Positions 60,901 to 64,000 of a stretch of DNA of 64,000 bases are shown piece after piece. This DNA comes from Chrysophaeum taylorii (Eukaryota > Sar > Pelagophyceae > Pelagomonadales > Pelagomonadaceae), in NCBI GenBank assembly GCA_029834535.1, contig JAQMWT010000446.1, positions 35,001 to 99,000 of the forward strand, in the 5' to 3' direction. Every line of letters starts with the position of its first letter. The stretch's first letter is position 1. The notes beneath the pieces were generated by a model. The model did not search any database and was not told the DNA's origin. It worked only from the letters and a program-made list of their open reading frames with translations. The translations under genes were made by a program, and so were the position numbers.

Positions 60901-63854
60901 TCCGAATCTTCTGCTGCTTCGTACATGGCGCTCCTAAGAGCCTCGACGTCACGCGCGGCGATCGCCTTTTCGAGCTCGCTCCGTTTCTCGAGAACTACGA
61001 GCCGCTCCCTCGCCTCCTCCGCGAGCTTCTGGTTTTTTCGTCGTCGCAATTTTTCCACGTCGGCGACCGCCTCCCGGAGTTTTTCGCGGTCGGTCCCGAG
61101 CACCAGAGCCTCGCGAAGCGTCTCTAGGCGGCGTTCTTCGTCCAAAATCTCCTCGCGGACCTTCTCGGCGACCGCCTTTAACGGGCAATCGTCGTCGTCG
61201 TCGTCGTCGAGAAGAGGATTCGAAAGCGCTGTATTGAGGGTATCGAGTTCCCGCGACTCCGTCGCCGCGACGATCGCCGCCTCCAGCTCCTCGAAGCACG
61301 AGAGGAGACGCTTCGCTTCTTCCACCAACGAATCCTCCGAATCTTCTTCTTCTTCATAGATGGCGTTCCGAATAGCGTCGACGTCGCGCGACGCGACAGC
61401 TTTTGCCAACTCTGTCCGCTTCTCCAGACGCCGCAGGCGCTCCTTCGCTTCCCCGAGAAGCAGGCGGCCGCCGCGCTCTTCTAACTTTTCTCCTTCGGCT
61501 ATGGCCGCCCGCAGCTCTGCGGCGTCCTCGGTCGCCGCCCGCAGCCTCGCGGCAATTTTTGGTTCCAGCGTCAGCACGCGCGCGAGCTCGCGAGCCGACT
61601 CGTCCTCGTACTCTTCGAGAGCTCGTTCGAGGGCTGCGAGGTCGCGGGCCTCGGCGGCCGACTGCACGGCCAGAAACCGCCGCGCCGCGACGAGAAGACT
61701 GCTCGGCGGCATGATGTAATCATCAGTTTCCACCAACTCCTTCACCCTCGCGACGTCCCTCGCATCCAGAGCGGCCTTGATCGCCGAGATCCGGCGACGC
61801 GACGCCCGTCCGCGATAGATCGCCTGGAGCTTTGCGAACCGCAGCCCCAACGCGGCGTCGCGCTTCCGGTCGAGTTCCTCCGACGACTTCAAAAAAATTT
61901 TCGTCTTCCCCACGACGTACTGCTTTTTCTTCTCCTCCAACAACGCCTCGACGAGCTCCGAGGCAGAGTTGCTCTCGAAACGACGAAAAAGACAACACCG
62001 GTACCTGCGGAGGAAATCGGGGAAGGGGAGGCGCACCGGGTAGCCCTCGCGGCGGATCCGGCAGACCTCCAGCACGCCGGCGCACCGCATCTGGCCGAGG
62101 ATCATCTTCGCGTCGAATTTGTCGGGGACCTTGAGGCTGTTGGGCTTGAGGCAGCGGACGAAGTGGGGCTGACAGGCTTCGAGCGTCGCGGCGAGGTCGT
62201 CCAACTGCCTCCTAAATTTGCCGCAGATCGTGGTCTTGTTTTTCGAGGAGGTGGTGCTGTCGCCGTCGTCGTACAACGCCCGCATCACGGAATTCTCAAA
62301 GTCGCACGACACCTCCATCAATCGGTCCCTATTCTTGTCGACAAAGCCAGAGACGTCGTAGAACACGACTCGAGCGTAATGGACTATCCCGAAGGTAATC
62401 GGACTAAACCTCGGCACCTCAAAGCCCGGGTCCTCGCGGTGCCGGTGCCGCAGCTTCGAGAGGAGGGCCTCGTCGTTCCCGCGCGGGACCGATACCTCCT
62501 CGTCGATCATCGCGAAAACTCCGTGCCTCTTGTGTTCGAGGAGCTCGAGCGTCTTAGATTCTCGGTCGTCGACGAACTCCAAGCTCACGCCTTCGCGCTC
62601 GTACTCGATAAGCTCCTTCGAAAACACGTAGTCGTTGAAAAAGGCCTGGAGCTTCTCGTTGCAGTAGTTGATGCAGAGCTGCTCGAGGGAATTTGTCTCA
62701 AAATGCTCGAACCCGAAGATGTCCAGCACCCCTATCGTCGTCGTCGTCGAGATTTCGCCGCCGCCGCCGCCGATCGCGTCGTTGATGCGAGATACGAGAA
62801 ACTCGAACAAACGCGAATAAGTGGCCTTGGCGATCGCGTCCCTCGCGGCCCGTGCTTGAGCTGGCTTGAGTGGCTTCCGGATCACCGATCGCGCACCAAA
62901 GGTCCGCGCGACTAGACTTTCTTTCAGAAGTTCCGGGTCGCACCCGAAACACCTCGACGCTTCGACCGGATCGTCGCAGTCTGCGACGTCCTCTCCGCGG
63001 AACTCGATGTCCCCCAGCCACAGGACTCCTTTCGCGACGGCCTGGACCTCCTCCTTCTCGATCCCCATCGCGTCCATCGCAGCGTTCACCTCGTCGATAT
63101 CGCGGTCGTTCGGAAATCCGAAAAAAAACTTATGGTCGTCGTCGCCGCCTCCTCCTCCTAGCTTGTAGAAGACGTGAAAGTTCTTCTCGCCATCCGCGAC
63201 GCGCGATACCCGCGATTTCTCGAGCAAGTAAACCACGATAGACGCCGACGATATCGCATGTTTCTGCATCTTGAGCTCCGTCCATTTCCCAAATCTCGAG
63301 GAATTATTGTTTCTGACCGTCTTCGCGTTTCCAAAAGCTTCCGTAATCGGATTCGACTTTAGAATCAGCTCGTCCAGGCCCGACGCGAGATGCTGGAGCA
63401 CCAGCTTCGTCGCCTCGGTCTTCCCGGCCCCGGACTCCCCGGAAATGCAAATGGCCTGCGACGACGAACCTTCTCCGAGCGCGGCGCGAGCTTTCGCGCT
63501 GACGTCGAGGACGTGCGGACCGCGAGGAGGAGAATACGCCACCTTCTTGAAGGGGTTCACCGAGATCAAGATATCCGACACGTACGTGTAGATCTCGTCC
63601 CGGCCGTAACGGACGCGAAGCGCGTGGAGCAAGGCGAACTCGTCGAGCGCGTTCAGCGTCGTCAAGTCCCTCGGACCCTCAAAACACTGCGGGTCGCAGG
63701 GGGGGGGCTGCGCTGAAATAATTTCCGCGTCCCGGACCACCCCCGCAACCTCCACGCCTCCCGCAACCACCATCCCCGGCACCACGACCTCCTCCTCATC
63801 CTCGACCCAAACCCACGACGCCCCCCCACCAAGCGACGACGACGACGACGACAT
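57921..63854 (-). CDS. Unconventional myosin with long helical tail and C-terminal MyTH4 domain
   Basis: 1977 residues from the ATG at 63854 (MSSSSSSLGGG); the frame runs upstream through 35 unlikely codons. An actin-based motor that hydrolyses ATP. The motor head (about 45-665) has P-loop GESGAGKT (138-145), switch I NNNSSRFGKW (181-190), switch II DIFGFEHFE, the relay block 'CINYCNEKLQAFFNDYVFS', and 'HFVRCLKPN' before the converter. One IQ-like motif follows ('RFAKLQAIYRGRASRRRISA', about 667-687), a light-chain or calmodulin site. The tail (690-1590) is a highly charged helical region with an internal duplication of about 115 residues. A MyTH4 domain lies at about 1620-1735 ('QIRDEIFLQLAMQVTDNPSG', 'WRLALLCLRTFHPSDDL'), a microtubule- or membrane-binding module in other myosins. 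No FERM domain follows; about 240 residues of helical sequence end the protein. The class cannot be fixed by eye. The frame is fully open, with no intron evident. Confidence 0.95.
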   Translation of the reverse strand: MSSSSSSLGGGASWVWVEDEEEVVVPGMVVAGGVEVAGVVRDAEIISAQPPPCDPQCFEGPRDLTTLNALDEFALLHALRVRYGRDEIYTYVSDILISVNPFKKVAYSPPRGPHVLDVSAKARAALGEGSSSQAICISGESGAGKTEATKLVLQHLASGLDELILKSNPITEAFGNAKTVRNNNSSRFGKWTELKMQKHAISSASIVVYLLEKSRVSRVADGEKNFHVFYKLGGGGGDDDHKFFFGFPNDRDIDEVNAAMDAMGIEKEEVQAVAKGVLWLGDIEFRGEDVADCDDPVEASRCFGCDPELLKESLVARTFGARSVIRKPLKPAQARAARDAIAKATYSRLFEFLVSRINDAIGGGGGEISTTTTIGVLDIFGFEHFETNSLEQLCINYCNEKLQAFFNDYVFSKELIEYEREGVSLEFVDDRESKTLELLEHKRHGVFAMIDEEVSVPRGNDEALLSKLRHRHREDPGFEVPRFSPITFGIVHYARVVFYDVSGFVDKNRDRLMEVSCDFENSVMRALYDDGDSTTSSKNKTTICGKFRRQLDDLAATLEACQPHFVRCLKPNSLKVPDKFDAKMILGQMRCAGVLEVCRIRREGYPVRLPFPDFLRRYRCCLFRRFESNSASELVEALLEEKKKQYVVGKTKIFLKSSEELDRKRDAALGLRFAKLQAIYRGRASRRRISAIKAALDARDVARVKELVETDDYIMPPSSLLVAARRFLAVQSAAEARDLAALERALEEYEDESARELARVLTLEPKIAARLRAATEDAAELRAAIAEGEKLEERGGRLLLGEAKERLRRLEKRTELAKAVASRDVDAIRNAIYEEEEDSEDSLVEEAKRLLSCFEELEAAIVAATESRELDTLNTALSNPLLDDDDDDDCPLKAVAEKVREEILDEERRLETLREALVLGTDREKLREAVADVEKLRRRKNQKLAEEARERLVVLEKRSELEKAIAARDVEALRSAMYEAAEDSEDRLVVEEGKRLLANLEALEAAIAARDLAELDAALANFLNLRETPVVPQIKVAEKVREEILDEERRLEALREALVGTDREKLREAVANVPFAGTVEVARAEERIRCEEEVERLLSEGKACDEELISKVATPELKERAKRVVADLKKSKLIASLPLKYEDLLAKQKEFPGEARIFAALRGREELLLAGDDVEGVEELRKTLVFGPEEEEAVERSRKARERVAKADHLVDAVESLDPDRIAAARKNCPGCPEKAVALAAKFENDLRESLAALQTDDVSSLEVAIVRASTLGLEVQGAKKRLARLVRLREANRALLRACRKAEWSRDPSELVDLLEEDDASESKEAKEASDLATVLEIERAARDRLEKAVDAVEIEAALAAVGESDLPEAIEARARLRVENTTTKEPALFKAAAGGGGGGKKKEELEAALSSSLDNPNLLLAKMFEAGFYDSDAVFRASKILKSRENAKAAAEACRAARGRKDLEKAAKILEKKLVAGSTDEQEEREVLVEARARIAANNALEKAILEKDESKLREAAAADDPELREKAANLLKEIRDARAAEAALADKIAAAKNDILGGGRLTNVQALRAAKRAISDAIKIDEKNLPRELVREARDVVATIETMTGLGAFPRLRSGEVRLVHQTTPLNRSLCRLDDRLNEVAKTCHRDILGFCGDICMSYPAAMAQDLLRRGLSSEDDDYQIRDEIFLQLAMQVTDNPSGTSAYRAWRLALLCLRTFHPSDDLKPLLEDMARGGADVFVVSDALKPSVDAFVAALLNTDNTPPSGVVPAPDDILAFCFNNKSQERSMKMVRRASVNRKRLHLKEIGDTLNNTAYDALVPLELRDVLQTSTNDDDAAVEAAFDQLDVMQRAAQVKDRFVALVEQARAALETSSGATEPHAMDLEAQLNLVQTTKIPGLEVAQIIAAEELVARVYDQIDLKHALLESNDAPSLKIALRRANQMRDTHLDAVKDAEGRLDALAPPSFFDKLFYGRGKS

Positions 63855-64000
63855 CAATTTTTGCGTAATAAATAAATAGGGCCCACCCACAACACCACAA
63901 TTCAGGGGAAACAAGGCAGTTTGTAGTTTCACACTTAGGGTGGGGTTACTTACGACCACGCTGCTCCTGAGATATGAATGATATCATCAAGGCGACGACG
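63855..64000. other. Upstream region of the myosin gene, window edge
   Basis: AT-richer sequence with AATAAATAAATAGG just upstream of the start codon, probably the 5' untranslated region or promoter. Nothing else is visible before the window ends. Confidence 0.4.

Noticed and set aside
59740-61359. 539-codon plus-strand Ser/Arg-rich open frame
   Set aside because: Antisense shadow of the charged myosin tail.

Overview
This is eukaryotic nuclear DNA, most likely from a unicellular marine stramenopile alga (pelagophyte-like or another ochrophyte), although the sequence alone cannot prove the lineage. The evidence is: long intron-poor GC-rich genes packed tens to hundreds of bases apart; a 46-base GT-AG intron behind a signal-peptide exon; a secreted protein ending in a 'KTCEWVA...C...C' cysteine motif that I associate with stramenopile surface proteins; FNPQ-LAN-WAFA repeat genes with RAP ends; and Ty1/copia-type, hAT-type and other transposons.

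Host genes, in order: an ammonium transporter (7058-8554, -), an orphan gene (8870-10363, +), a secreted class-3 lipase (17636-18505, +), a secreted solute-binding-like protein (19889-21023, +), a ferritin (21552-22172, -), a basic repeat protein (34419-35078, -), a transmembrane RING protein (35260-36345, -), a GPR107-like seven-transmembrane protein (36778-38079, -), a C2-like membrane protein (39127-42045, -) divergent from a tesmin-CXC/F-box fusion (42318-43790, +), two decayed OPR/RAP organelle-RNA-type genes (45.7-47.8 kb and 48.9-49.5 kb, -), an orphan gene (50222-51847, -) and a large MyTH4 myosin (57921-63854, -).

About a third of the window is mobile DNA. Two divergent LTR retroelement fossils (1 to about 5340, -; and 22753-32175, +, with both LTRs and a 5-base target duplication) carry a C5-cytosine DNA methyltransferase domain between protease and integrase. 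Each also has a second downstream region with an H-x-D-G motif that resembles a 2-oxoglutarate/Fe(II) dioxygenase (TET/JBP-like) fold. This writer-plus-possible-oxidase module is the most interesting finding.

Other mobile DNA: a complete-ended but decayed DNA transposon (52299-56956) with 15-base inverted ends, a 5-base target duplication and an unusual transposase carrying a zinc-binding head and Tudor-like domains; a hAT relic; a Ty1/copia RT scrap; a SINE-like family with an (AGTT)n tail and 13-base target duplications (seven copies); and a very short retroposon family sharing the end CTCTTAGCAGTCGAC, one copy being a 21-base insert inside a 14-base duplication. The SINE copies sit inside or beside the other elements and give a relative order of insertion.
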